A stretch of DNA of 64,000 nucleotides from DT-110 sp030148525 (GTDB lineage: Bacteria > Bacteroidota > Bacteroidia > Chitinophagales > Saprospiraceae): the NCBI GenBank assembly GCA_965227445.1, contig OZ245751.1:1240001-1304000 (forward strand), given 5' to 3'. The position numbers were made by a program, and so were the translations under genes. Under the pieces are notes generated by a model that searched no databases, was not told where the DNA came from, and was given only the letters and a program-made list of their open reading frames with translations. Below, piece by piece: positions 26,090 through 35,344 of this stretch (positions are counted from its first letter, which is position 1; every line of letters begins with the position of its first letter).

Positions 26090-27058
26090 CTAAGCCATTT
26101 CCTTCCTTACCTCAAGTAATTCAGAGTATAAATGGGATAAATCAAACAGTTCTTGCCTTGACATTTGGGCAGGATCTTTTTGTAGTAGATCTTCCACATA
26201 CCAATCAGCCACATCTGCGTAATAATCGATGTCTTTCCGAATAACGCCAACTACCTTTTTTCCTACTATTAGTTTGGCTATCTCATAGATTGGCCATAAT
26301 AAAACGTACTTTACAAAACGAGCGAACCCTCTGACAATCCAAAGGCCAATATTTTTATACCCAAAAAAAGCATGGAAATCTACAAATACATCATGGACCT
26401 TTAATCCAAATACCACAAACCATTCAATTACCGGTAAAACCTTTTGGGGTAACCAAATCCTAGACAAGGGGAGCATGGCTAGGAAGCAAGAAATAACCAT
26501 TCCTAACGAAAAAATAAAGCCTAAACTAGCTATTACAGGAATGATAAACTGAAGTATGATGAGGAGCAGGAATACCGTGGTCATGTAAGATAGCAGGCTA
26601 ATAATTGCCAGCATGGCAATGTCTTGCTTGAAATCCTGGGTCAGTAATTCACGCAAGGTGAAACCATCACTCAGTTCAACGGTACGCCGGTTATGTTTAA
26701 AACCTAATTCCTGAACCGTTGACCAAATGTTCTTTAATTTATCTTGTATGTTTGGTGCGTTTTCACGTATTACTTCCTCAGGTTGTTTAGGTGTCTCTTT
26801 GGGTTCATCATTCAGGTAAGCTCCCTCGTGGTAGTTTCCGTTCAAATAAGCCCTGACTATAGACTCAGCAGGCTCAATCTTTTGGAAGTTATTGGTGTAT
26901 TTCTGAATAGTTTCCTGATCCTTTTGGTGAATTACTTTATCAGGATGCCATTTTCGTTTTGCTGCCGAAACATATTTTCTCAGAGATTCATGATCGAGGG
27001 TTGAGGTATTGGTTATATCCAGCACCTCAATGGCCTGGTCTAAAGTCATAGCATGCAT
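26090..27058 (-). CDS. J-domain membrane protein
   Basis: 322 residues. The N-terminal ~70 residues are a J domain: helix II ends KYVSAAKRKWHPDK with the HPD tripeptide at 38-40, and helix III follows (NNFQKIEPAESIVRAYLNG). J domains stimulate the ATPase of Hsp70/DnaK. An acidic linker leads to three or more membrane helices (about 140-260, for example SYMTTVFLLLIILQFIIPVI) and a helical tail. A membrane-tethered co-chaperone recruiting DnaK is inferred. It is 18 bp downstream of the membrane protein at 27077-28099 and probably co-transcribed with it. Confidence 0.75.
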   Translation of the reverse strand: MHAMTLDQAIEVLDITNTSTLDHESLRKYVSAAKRKWHPDKVIHQKDQETIQKYTNNFQKIEPAESIVRAYLNGNYHEGAYLNDEPKETPKQPEEVIRENAPNIQDKLKNIWSTVQELGFKHNRRTVELSDGFTLRELLTQDFKQDIAMLAIISLLSYMTTVFLLLIILQFIIPVIASLGFIFSLGMVISCFLAMLPLSRIWLPQKVLPVIEWFVVFGLKVHDVFVDFHAFFGYKNIGLWIVRGFARFVKYVLLWPIYEIAKLIVGKKVVGVIRKDIDYYADVADWYVEDLLQKDPAQMSRQELFDLSHLYSELLEVRKEMA

Positions 27059-27076
27059 TAGAACAACGTTTTATGG

Positions 27077-28099
27077 TTAAAAAATCCAGATAGTGTCAAA
27101 AAAATGGAAGATTTGCTTTTCATATGCATACAATAAAAATTGTGGACCTAATAAGGCTATAGCAGATGCTATAAGACTAGTTCGCTGGTCTACAAAATTT
27201 GAGCCTGCATGATATAGATCTGCTATCAAACGTATTCCCAGCAAATTGGCAAGTACAGGTATGATAGTCGAGTAACTGTAGATGTATAAGGAGTTGCTTC
27301 CGAACCGCATGTAATATTCAATCATCACTACAATACCTACAAAGACTCCATAAAAAGCAACCTTACCCAAAATGTTAATATATTGCAATTGCCGTAGCCA
27401 GTGAATAACCGAAATGGCAGCATGAACCACAAATAGGGCATAACATAGGGGGCCTGTAAACGTAAACAGGAGGCAAATTATCATTAACAGTATCCAAATC
27501 TTGTTTCGATTTTGTTTTCTTCGGTATAAAATAAACCAGTAAATCAATAGTGCAAGGTAAATGATGAGCCAAATGACAGCTGCAATGTTGATGACTGCTT
27601 TTCTTTCAAAGAAGGGTTTCTTAACTACTTTGGTGGCCAAATAATCGCATTCGTGTTGATCCCTTCGACCCATGTATAAGACAGAGTTTGTTGGCTGGTT
27701 ATTCCCGTCCAGGTTTATTAAATGTAGGGAATCGCAGTTGACAAAGCTCGCCAATAATTTAATTGGTGATTCAGGTCGCTCTTCACGCTGAATATATACT
27801 GTATCGTTGTCGAAATGGTAATTTGCAAATTGAGTTATTTGGCAATCAGAGCTTCTTCCGTTTACAACCAGAATCTGAGTGTTGTTAATGTCCTGGTAGC
27901 CAAAACTGTCATTTTCGGTGACTCGCCAAAAGCCAATGATAGAGCAATCAGATTCTGCCATGCAAATCAGGGGAGAGCCCAATGTGAATAGGGCAACAAG
28001 TATCGATAATCGTATCTGGCAGGTGAACCACTCTGGATGGACTTGAATATTAAGTACTTCCAGCCATGTGGGGGCAGACCATATTTGGGTTGGTTTCAT
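27077..28099 (-). CDS. Membrane protein with exported N-terminal domain
   Basis: 340 residues. A hydrophobic segment at about 28-48 is followed by an extracytoplasmic domain with four cysteines (about 48-165, beginning CSIIGFWRVTENDSFGY, reminiscent of small lipocalin-like domains), then about five membrane helices (about 172-335). No named family. The next gene on the strand, the J-domain protein, starts 18 bp downstream; the SPOR-like lipoprotein gene ends ~120 bp upstream. A working unit with the J-domain protein is inferred from spacing only. Confidence 0.65.
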   Translation of the reverse strand: MKPTQIWSAPTWLEVLNIQVHPEWFTCQIRLSILVALFTLGSPLICMAESDCSIIGFWRVTENDSFGYQDINNTQILVVNGRSSDCQITQFANYHFDNDTVYIQREERPESPIKLLASFVNCDSLHLINLDGNNQPTNSVLYMGRRDQHECDYLATKVVKKPFFERKAVINIAAVIWLIIYLALLIYWFILYRRKQNRNKIWILLMIICLLFTFTGPLCYALFVVHAAISVIHWLRQLQYINILGKVAFYGVFVGIVVMIEYYMRFGSNSLYIYSYSTIIPVLANLLGIRLIADLYHAGSNFVDQRTSLIASAIALLGPQFLLYAYEKQIFHFFDTIWIF

Positions 28100-28221
28100 A
28101 GGACACGAGTTTGGGTGAAAAATTCATGCTGTTAGGAAAATGAAACAGCTTCTTAAAGAAATGCGGGGAACTCTCAATCATGTGTTCCATTTCTATTGAT
28201 ATCCAAGGACAGGGAGCCAAA

Positions 28222-30279
28222 TCAGTTTGCTTGAAGCAAACTCAAAAACACCTCATCCACCTTATCCCAATACAAACCGGAACACAACTCCTGAATGGCA
28301 GGATCAGTGCTGGTTGTCACTACCGCAGTTTGCAGCTCAAAATCACCGTTCTGAGCTTTTATTAGTCGGCGTTGTACGTGGAAGGGGTGTAACCGATGCC
28401 CGGGGAGTGAGTATATGTCCACGGCTTTTTTATTGCTATTTGTACGAACAACAATCGGGTGATCCTTGAAAAAAGTGAAGTCCATTCCCAGTTGCCTACA
28501 CTCATCCAGGGCTCCCGAAGCCGGGGTGGGTAGCACCCAGTTGGCCGTGCTTGTCCATCGGCCATATATATTGTTTAAGCCCGTTGTAGCACCTGTTAAT
28601 GGGAAGGTTCGCTCGTATCGCTTGGCTTCAATCGGGTATTCAGTCACCACCTCCTGGTTCATGCAGTTCTCACCCGACGTGGACGGTTTTTCCTGTTCCT
28701 GATTTGGAAGGGAGGGTTGCTCAGGATTCGATGTTGGTTCTTCCGTTACTGGAGGAGTTGGTTCTTCCTCAGCGGGTTCTTGGGACGCTGCTTCAGGTGG
28801 TTGACCTGCACAGGGATTACCTCCGGTGCGCTTTTGACCACTTTGGAATTTGTTGGCCCGTTCAATGAGATTTTCTCGAGCCATAGTGGGGGAATTGACA
28901 GCAAATAAGTGACGACCAGCTCCGGTGAAGTTTACTTCGCGAGTGCCATATCCGATGACAAAGAAACCAGTACGTCCGTTTACAGATAACTTTTCTTTGT
29001 TATCACCTTCCTGTTTGGCATACATGTCATTGTAGATATAGTCTTTTTTTGACTCGGTAATTAAGTCAAAAATAGAACTGCTCCAATACTGTTTTGAGTT
29101 GACGTTATAGAACTCTGCCATGGAACTGGTGTGACCTACCATAGCCTTCGACCAGTCCACGTACCCTCGCATCCAGGCGTATGAATCGTCCAATACATGT
29201 GAAGAGTACCCCAAAAAGACATCCCCTTCTTCGGCCAGGCAGTAGGGAATGGTGAAAAAGACATTGTAAAACTCATTGTAGTCTAGCATACCCTGGCTGC
29301 GACCAAAATCTGCCAGATAAGCAAGGATCTCCTCATCCGTTTTGTCGGTGGATTGAGAAAAAACGACATATCCTCCCGTCAAATCTACCAGCACCATATA
29401 GGTTCTAATGTACCCACGCCTGGGTTCAATCACCACCTTGTATCCGTGCAGATCGGTATAAGATTCAACGACAACCTCTTCGTATTCTTCCGTGTAATAT
29501 CTTCCCGTGTTCAAAATCTTTTGCCCGTAATACCAGGCAATCTTCAGGTGGTCTTCATAAGATGAGGTTGAGGGTTCCGGAAGATTGGGGGCTGAAGTTA
29601 TAAGATCACTGGGATCTTCTATTTTGAGGATGTCCACCGTGAACTGATCCCCGTAGAGGTTATCTTTGTAAATAACTTCGGCAAAAGCTTCACATTGCCG
29701 GGCTACTAATCCCCGGCTAACCCCCCTGGGCAAATCCAGTGCTGATTCGTAATAACTTGGACTATTTACGCCATCATCCTGGAATTGGTAGAGGGCAACT
29801 TGTTCAATATTAAATTGATCGTTCGTTGGGAATTTTTCGATGAGTTCGTACATACTAAAGGGGATGTCTGGGCGTTCAGCGAGCATGCGCTCTGCTTCTT
29901 CCACTTTGCGTTTCTTCAGTTTCTTTAACTCATCTTTCATCTCACCATAGTTGGCAAGAGCCAGGCCTTCCAACTCGTGTTCAGATTCCAGTTTATCTCG
30001 CAGGTTGGTCATCTCCACAGAGTCTTTGGCTGCTCCGGTAAGCAACACGTACCACTGACTACTTTCATCGCCGGCATCGGTTAAAATGCGTTGGTACACC
30101 GGGATTTCCATATCGATCAGGCGCCTTTCTAATTGCTGTGCCTGGAAGTAGGATCGAACTCTTGCTAATTCCAGCGCATATGGTCTGCTTTTCGAGAACT
30201 GAGGAGTAGTGGAACAACTGCTGATCAGCATGGCCATTAAAAATATGGCCAGAAAACAGCTTGGGAAGGTGTTTTTCAT
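28222..30279 (-). CDS. Lipoprotein with SPOR-like N-terminal repeats
   Basis: 685 residues from the ATG at 30279, preferred over 30300 because it places the lipobox normally (FLAIFLMAMLISSC). Residues ~30-110 resemble SPOR-type peptidoglycan-binding folds (ELARVRSYFQAQQLERRLID, then QWYVLLTGAAKDSVEMTNLR). A long middle part has no recognised family and contains many Tyr. A Pro/Glu-rich linker (about 500-550, SQEPAEEEPTPPVTEEPTS) leads to a C-terminal ~130-residue domain. Outer-membrane lipoprotein location is inferred. It follows a terminator-like hairpin at 30307-30337, so it may have its own promoter. Confidence 0.7.
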   Translation of the reverse strand: MKNTFPSCFLAIFLMAMLISSCSTTPQFSKSRPYALELARVRSYFQAQQLERRLIDMEIPVYQRILTDAGDESSQWYVLLTGAAKDSVEMTNLRDKLESEHELEGLALANYGEMKDELKKLKKRKVEEAERMLAERPDIPFSMYELIEKFPTNDQFNIEQVALYQFQDDGVNSPSYYESALDLPRGVSRGLVARQCEAFAEVIYKDNLYGDQFTVDILKIEDPSDLITSAPNLPEPSTSSYEDHLKIAWYYGQKILNTGRYYTEEYEEVVVESYTDLHGYKVVIEPRRGYIRTYMVLVDLTGGYVVFSQSTDKTDEEILAYLADFGRSQGMLDYNEFYNVFFTIPYCLAEEGDVFLGYSSHVLDDSYAWMRGYVDWSKAMVGHTSSMAEFYNVNSKQYWSSSIFDLITESKKDYIYNDMYAKQEGDNKEKLSVNGRTGFFVIGYGTREVNFTGAGRHLFAVNSPTMARENLIERANKFQSGQKRTGGNPCAGQPPEAASQEPAEEEPTPPVTEEPTSNPEQPSLPNQEQEKPSTSGENCMNQEVVTEYPIEAKRYERTFPLTGATTGLNNIYGRWTSTANWVLPTPASGALDECRQLGMDFTFFKDHPIVVRTNSNKKAVDIYSLPGHRLHPFHVQRRLIKAQNGDFELQTAVVTTSTDPAIQELCSGLYWDKVDEVFLSLLQAN

Positions 30280-30306
30280 GATATATGGGTTTTGTTGCAT
30301 GATGTT

Positions 30307-30337
30307 AAAAGTAGGGTTGCCGGTGCCCCGGCAACCC
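30307..30337 (-). terminator. Terminator between paralogue B and the lipoprotein gene
   Basis: On the minus strand a 10-bp perfect stem (gggttgccgg with ccggcaaccc, 30314-30337, 4-nt loop) is followed by TTTT (30310-30307). It lies just after the stop of the membrane protein gene at 30345. Confidence 0.75.
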
Positions 30338-30344
30338 CTGGGGT

Positions 30345-30902
30345 TTAGGTGTGCACAGGCACCTGTTCCTTGGATGGTAGTTTTACCAGACGATATACGC
30401 TAAAAGCAATGGCTGCATGGAGAAGTAAGATGGCTAACCAGTAGGCTGTTGTGAAGCTGACGCCAATACCTTGGCCATAACTATCTTGGGCTGCCATCAT
30501 ATACATACCCCAGGAAGTGCGTACCGCTTTTAGTCCATACAATCCAATTCCCGCGGTAGCAATTCCCAAGGCCTCATACATATGGTCCTCACCCTTGTAG
30601 AAAAATAAAAGAGCACCGCCCAACGCACCTAAAAAGCCAAGTACAGCAGGGATTCGTACTAAAAGTTCGCCTGTCTTTTCACTATCTGCTGCTGTGTCAC
30701 TATGGTTTCCAACGATCAAACTAGTACCAGTTACAGAGGATACTTTTTGCCCGTTGCAGGTGATATTCATAAACGGGAATGCAAATAAAATAACTACTGC
30801 CAGACATGTTGCGGGAGAAATTCCCCGTTTGGTGCGAATATAGTCCAGTGCTTGACGTGATACTTTTTGGGCATCTGCCTTGAAATCTGAATTACTCTCC
30901 AT
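30345..30902 (-). CDS. Four-helix membrane protein, paralogue B
   Basis: 185 residues; same family as 19916-20506 and 31069-31641. Shared features: FPFMNITCNGQKVSSVTGTS at the end of helix one, FLGALGGALLFFYKGEDHMY with FYKG between helices two and three, GIATAGIGLYGLKAV, and YWLAILLLHAAIAFSVYRL as helix four. The extracytoplasmic loop between helices one and two is shorter here. Function unknown. It lies ~165 bp downstream of paralogue C and is separated from it by a strong hairpin. Confidence 0.75.
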   Translation of the reverse strand: MESNSDFKADAQKVSRQALDYIRTKRGISPATCLAVVILFAFPFMNITCNGQKVSSVTGTSLIVGNHSDTAADSEKTGELLVRIPAVLGFLGALGGALLFFYKGEDHMYEALGIATAGIGLYGLKAVRTSWGMYMMAAQDSYGQGIGVSFTTAYWLAILLLHAAIAFSVYRLVKLPSKEQVPVHT

Positions 30903-31033
30903 GAGAATGGGTATTTAAGGTTACTTAATCAGGTATAAATAATTCATTCAATCCTGTATGATTATTCCGCTCAATTGGTTATCATTTTTTTGGGAAAAGT
31001 AGTATTATGCATTTGGTATTGAGTTATTTTAAG

Positions 31034-31067
31034 AGCTACCTCCGCATTACAGGAGGTAGCTTTTTTT
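31034..31067 (+). terminator. Strong hairpin with T-run, probably bidirectional
   Basis: Stem agctacctcc (31034-31043) with ggaggtagct (31052-31061), followed by a run of T (31062-31067). The T-run favours the plus strand, but no plus-strand gene precedes it; on the minus strand it follows the stop of paralogue C within ~5 bp and has a weak TCTTAAAAT tail, so it most likely serves that gene. Confidence 0.65.
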
Positions 31068-31068
31068 A

Positions 31069-31641
31069 TTACCTAGTAGTTGTATGGAACAGGCGATATA
31101 ATCCAATACATGCCGCGCAATATAGCAGCGTTAAGGCCACCCAGTATGCAGGCATGAACGAGAACTGTAACATTCCCGAAAATTCCTCAAATTGTAGTTG
31201 ATCCATTTCCCGGGTAGTGGTCCAGCGAAGCATGTTCATGCCGAGAATGCTGATCCCGGCTGCGGCCACTCCGAGTGTATTAAATAAGTAATCTTTACCC
31301 CGGAAGAAAATAGTAAGCATGCCACCAAGAGCACCCAAAAAGGCAATGATAGCCCAGATATTTGGGGGCATCGATGTTTCCTCTGATTCATCTAACCCCA
31401 GGCCGTAGCCGCCAAGAGCAGCACTCGTTTCCCAGGATTGGTCCGCCCCGACCATTAGTTCCTTGCCAGATAAAGTGGCCAATGACTCTCCGCTGCAGGA
31501 AATATTCATGAAGGGGAACGAGAACAAAGCAAGGACTACTAAAAAGCTAAGCGGGGATAGGCCACGGGCTTTTTGAATGAAGCGAAAAAAATCATCAAGC
31601 GGACTTGTCTCTTTTTCACGCAAATCTTGGGGTGTATTCAT
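31069..31641 (-). CDS. Four-helix membrane protein, paralogue C
   Basis: 190 residues; third copy of the family. Shared features: FPFMNISCSGESLATLSGKE, PNIWAIIAFLGALGGMLTIF, FRGKDYLFNTLGVAAAGISI and YWVALTLLYCAACIGLYRL. The helix-one Cys followed by Gly at +2 is conserved in all three copies. It lies ~170 bp downstream of the CHAT gene on the same strand. The repeated association with CHAT and T9SS genes is the only functional hint. Confidence 0.75.
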   Translation of the reverse strand: MNTPQDLREKETSPLDDFFRFIQKARGLSPLSFLVVLALFSFPFMNISCSGESLATLSGKELMVGADQSWETSAALGGYGLGLDESEETSMPPNIWAIIAFLGALGGMLTIFFRGKDYLFNTLGVAAAGISILGMNMLRWTTTREMDQLQFEEFSGMLQFSFMPAYWVALTLLYCAACIGLYRLFHTTTR

Positions 31642-31812
31642 GATAAGTTCGTTTTAGGTGTTATTGAAAATGAATGGAGTTATCCATACACAATCCTATA
31701 TGAACCCGGTCGTAAATAGGTTATCATCAGCTTTGAAAAAAAGCTGATGTAATGGGGGAATACCCGGTAATATATTTGGACAGGGACAACAGGTCATTAC
31801 CTTATCTCCTAC

Positions 31813-34764
31813 TCACTGGTACAAAACAAAGCCACTCCAATAATAAGGGTAAGTATACCTCTCCTTCATTTCACGCTGTGCTTGTCGAAGAGCTTGCGAA
31901 GGACTCTTTCCGTCCAGTAATGCCAGGTAAAAAGCAGCCATCAATTCACTGGTCTGCTGATCCGGTACCTTCCACAAACTGATGATGAATTGATTAGCAC
32001 CGGCGGACTGGAAAGCTCTCTGCAAACCAAAAACACCTTCTCCATGAGCAATACTTCCTCGTCCGGTTTCGCAGGCAGACAAAACGACTAATTGTGTTTC
32101 AAGTAATTGCAGGTTTCGTATTTCTTCTGCAGTTAACACGCCATCTTTCTTAGTAGGAGGAATGGATCCTCCGTTCCAGGCAAAATTTCCACCAGCCATA
32201 ATTAATCCGGAACGAACCATTGGGTTTTCAGAACTGGCAAACCGATCAGCCATTAGCTTTGAAGTTGGATCGGCATTAAGATTTTTTGTCAAAAAATAAC
32301 CATGGGTCGCCACGTGGATGATGTCTGGCGACTCGTTTCCCTTTAGCCTTTTTATGAAGGCTTGTTCTGTCGCATTGTCCTGCACTAAGCTATTAGTCTG
32401 GAGACCATTTCGTTGAAATAGGCCCTCGAGGGTGTCTGCTTCAAATTGAGTCCCGGGAAGATTTTGAAAGGGCCACTGGTTCATTTTTGCATCTTCTGGA
32501 ATTTCCTCCGTTGTATCAAACCAATATTGCCACTGCTTGTCCGAAGGGGAAAATGGCGGGTTGCCAACGATCAGAGCAGATGCAGGGCGTGCAAACTGTT
32601 CGGTATTGCCGGACCGGAAATCGCGTAAATTACTGTGGTAAAAAAAAGAATAGTCGTCACTTAAGGTGTGTGTAGGATTTCCTGGCTGACCGTAGAGTCC
32701 TTCATAGGCGACCTGTAATAAGCGTCCATCAGGACTAATATGTATGTCACGGACACCCTTAAGGTAAGGTTCCAGTGGTTCCCAAATGAGCTTGTATAGC
32801 TCATGTCCGGTGCGAACATTTTCTGTATAATGACTACTGCGATCCAATAGCTTGTCCAATTGATGACTCGTACCCAAATGGACAAACGTCGGGATCAGAT
32901 CTCCCGAGCGACCAATTAAGGCCACATATTGAAAGGAATCAGGAAATGGCCCTATTATATCTGTTGTTTCAAACGCCATGATATCGATAAGCGCTTCATT
33001 TTCGGCAAGTTCACGACACATTTCCTGATAATCGGGGCGTCGGGTTTTGGCGAAAGCCGGAGGCAGGGATTGGATTAGTGACCTTTCCAGAAATTCGGAC
33101 CGTTTTTGCAGACTATCCAAATTGATTTGGTTAAAACTACGATCATTAGCCGTCATGCTATATGCCTGAGCCAACAAGCTGCGGGTTATTCGCCAATCTT
33201 GATATAATTCCTTTTGAGTATCGTTTAAGTTGGCTTCCGCCAAAAAATGTTGGGCTTGCAGAGAATAGTCCAGGGCCAGGTTTTTGGTGCCCAGGGAGAT
33301 GGATTGCATCTGAGAAACGGCAGCGGGAATTCGAGTTGCCAGGGTGAAATTAAAAAATACATCGAAATGGCCTAATGCAACCAGCCTTGCTTGCAGACGA
33401 GCACGTTCATCAAAATCAGCAAACTGTAGTGCCAGGAGGTCTAGTTGTTTTTGATTTGTTTCCAGGAATAAATTAAGCGCTTTTGTGGTATCTCCCTGAT
33501 CAAAATAGAGGTTGGCAATATTGTATTCGGTGGTGAGGACCTCAGGATGCCGAGCACCATAAATCGATTTGACGATGTCAAGTGACTTTAGGTAATACGA
33601 TTCGGCTTCGTCGTAGACAGGAGTCGATGCCAGAAGATAGGCATAGTTATTGGCCGCAGTAGAATAAAAAATGTTTTCTGTACCCAGGGATTCCTCTAAA
33701 ACCCTCAACTGCAATTGGTATAAATTAGTTGCCCGGTCCACATCCCGAGAATAATCAGCTAATTCGGCCATTTCCCCAATGAGCAAGGCACGTGTAAAAG
33801 GCAGATACTTGTCTTGGTTAACTTCTTGAATTAAGGATTCCGCTTTATTGTAAAAATCTAGACTGCTACTGAGAGAGTCCAGGTAAATTTCATCGTACAA
33901 CGATCCTGCAACTAAGTAAAAATTGGTTTTTTCTTTTTTGAAATGCTCGATGTTAGAACCCTCCAAGTATGTTTTAACCAGCGATAAACTTCGCTCGAAA
34001 TCACCATACGCTCTATACAATGCAATCTCAACGAATGTGTTGTACAGGATCATTATCGGAAGTGAACATACGCTGTGCACTTCTTTTGAAGCCATTAATA
34101 AATCTTCACCTTTTGCTAATTGGTTGTTCTGTATAGCCAAAATGGCCAAGTCATTCAGGAGTTCGCCGTAGTCAGGATGGGATAACCGCCCGTGAACCTC
34201 CCACCAACTTAACGCTTTTTCCATTTCTGCTTTGGCCGCCTCGTTCTTGGAATACCGCATATAGGTGTTTCCTAAAACCTTGTGAACAATGGCGCTAAGT
34301 TCACTATCAGAATCCAATATTGAAAGCGCTTCCTGGAGTGTAGACTGTGCCTCCTGGAAATGTTCAGCATCAAAGAGGAAAATACCATAGTACCCGAGCG
34401 CGACCCCTTCCGGTAGAGCTTTGTTGACGTGTAATTTTTGGAAAAGGCTATCCGCCAGGGACCAATTTTCGCTGGCCTGGGCCAAACGGGCTAATAGTAA
34501 CTGCCGCTGAGCATTGTGCTGTGGAGTTGGTAGTTCCTTATTTAATAGCTGCCTGGCTTCATCTAATTTATGCAAGCGAAGTAGTGCTTCGGCTTTTAAT
34601 AATCGCCTTTCCGGGGTATCGCTTCTCAATACTATTTGGGCGAGCTCACAAAATTGACCGTCTTCTCTCCATTGACGAATAGTTGAGAGATCAGCCTGAG
34701 TAAGAGCATTCGTCGAGAAACAAGTACAACTTGCAACTAAAAGGATTTGACGCAAAAGCATCAT
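31813..34764 (-). CDS. Exported TPR-CHAT caspase-like protease
   Basis: 983 residues. Signal peptide (MMLLRQILLVASCTCFSTNA). At least eight tetratricopeptide repeats span about 30-450 (for example AVNNYAYLLASTPVYDEAES-like units). The C-terminal CHAT domain (about 640-983) contains the catalytic dyad: His821 in IHVATHGYF and Cys898 in VVLSACETGRG, followed by the conserved GLQRAFQSAGANQFIISLWK. In the CHAT family (clan CD peptidases) such proteins cleave specific partners after activation; this one is predicted to act in the periplasm or at the surface because of the signal peptide. Anti-sigma and sigma genes lie upstream on the same strand. Dyad intact, so activity is likely. Confidence 0.88.
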   Translation of the reverse strand: MMLLRQILLVASCTCFSTNALTQADLSTIRQWREDGQFCELAQIVLRSDTPERRLLKAEALLRLHKLDEARQLLNKELPTPQHNAQRQLLLARLAQASENWSLADSLFQKLHVNKALPEGVALGYYGIFLFDAEHFQEAQSTLQEALSILDSDSELSAIVHKVLGNTYMRYSKNEAAKAEMEKALSWWEVHGRLSHPDYGELLNDLAILAIQNNQLAKGEDLLMASKEVHSVCSLPIMILYNTFVEIALYRAYGDFERSLSLVKTYLEGSNIEHFKKEKTNFYLVAGSLYDEIYLDSLSSSLDFYNKAESLIQEVNQDKYLPFTRALLIGEMAELADYSRDVDRATNLYQLQLRVLEESLGTENIFYSTAANNYAYLLASTPVYDEAESYYLKSLDIVKSIYGARHPEVLTTEYNIANLYFDQGDTTKALNLFLETNQKQLDLLALQFADFDERARLQARLVALGHFDVFFNFTLATRIPAAVSQMQSISLGTKNLALDYSLQAQHFLAEANLNDTQKELYQDWRITRSLLAQAYSMTANDRSFNQINLDSLQKRSEFLERSLIQSLPPAFAKTRRPDYQEMCRELAENEALIDIMAFETTDIIGPFPDSFQYVALIGRSGDLIPTFVHLGTSHQLDKLLDRSSHYTENVRTGHELYKLIWEPLEPYLKGVRDIHISPDGRLLQVAYEGLYGQPGNPTHTLSDDYSFFYHSNLRDFRSGNTEQFARPASALIVGNPPFSPSDKQWQYWFDTTEEIPEDAKMNQWPFQNLPGTQFEADTLEGLFQRNGLQTNSLVQDNATEQAFIKRLKGNESPDIIHVATHGYFLTKNLNADPTSKLMADRFASSENPMVRSGLIMAGGNFAWNGGSIPPTKKDGVLTAEEIRNLQLLETQLVVLSACETGRGSIAHGEGVFGLQRAFQSAGANQFIISLWKVPDQQTSELMAAFYLALLDGKSPSQALRQAQREMKERYTYPYYWSGFVLYQ

Positions 34765-34806
34765 GATCGAATACGTTTTTTGGTGAATTAGGTGTTCTGC
34801 TGTTTG

Positions 34807-35189
34807 TCATTGAATGAGGTAAACCCCTGCGGGCAGGTGACTCATGTTATTACCCAAAAAATGCCAGATAAGCCGCCATTATTTTCAGGTGAAAAACGAA
34901 TAAGACCAGGAGGAGTCCCGTTGGCTAGAATATTAGCGCCTTGGCCAATAGTTAGGCCGGTAGACTGGATGTCATTCTGTCTAATATGTATTTGAGTCCC
35001 GGGTTGATTAACCAGGGATTCCGGTTCTAGCCTTAAATCACCTTCTAAGACATAAGGGCTGGAGGGTGTCCAGACGTAACTCCCCGATGAACCGAAGTTT
35101 GGAGGGGTAATCCGAACAGTATTCTGGGTTGATATTCCATGCAGGATAAAAAATATTCCTGCCAGAAATAATAGGTGTTTTTTCCACAT
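34807..35189 (-). pseudogene. Internally deleted beta-helix/T9SS gene
   Basis: The 5' part (115 codons, 35189-34842) encodes a signal peptide and the start of a beta-helix protein (NTVRITPPNFGSSGSYVWTP, then LTIGQGANILANGTPPGLI), homologous to the N-terminus of the protein at 21800. Shortly afterwards, in another frame, 34845-34807 reads MSHLPAGVYLIQ and a stop, the typical last strand of a T9SS sorting domain. Everything between is missing. A large internal deletion of a ~1000-residue secreted protein is the simplest reading. A truncated 115-residue product could still be made. Confidence 0.75.
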
Positions 35190-35344
35190 TTGCGACTGGG
35201 TTTGGGGATTTTTAGGGTTTCACTGATGATTATACGATTAGTTTCTTGTAATGACTAATTTTTCGGTGTGTTTTTGGTTGGGTGTCAGTGGGTAACAATA
35301 GCAAAAGTACAAGTGCGAATAGGGGCTTAGCAGGCATAAGAAGG

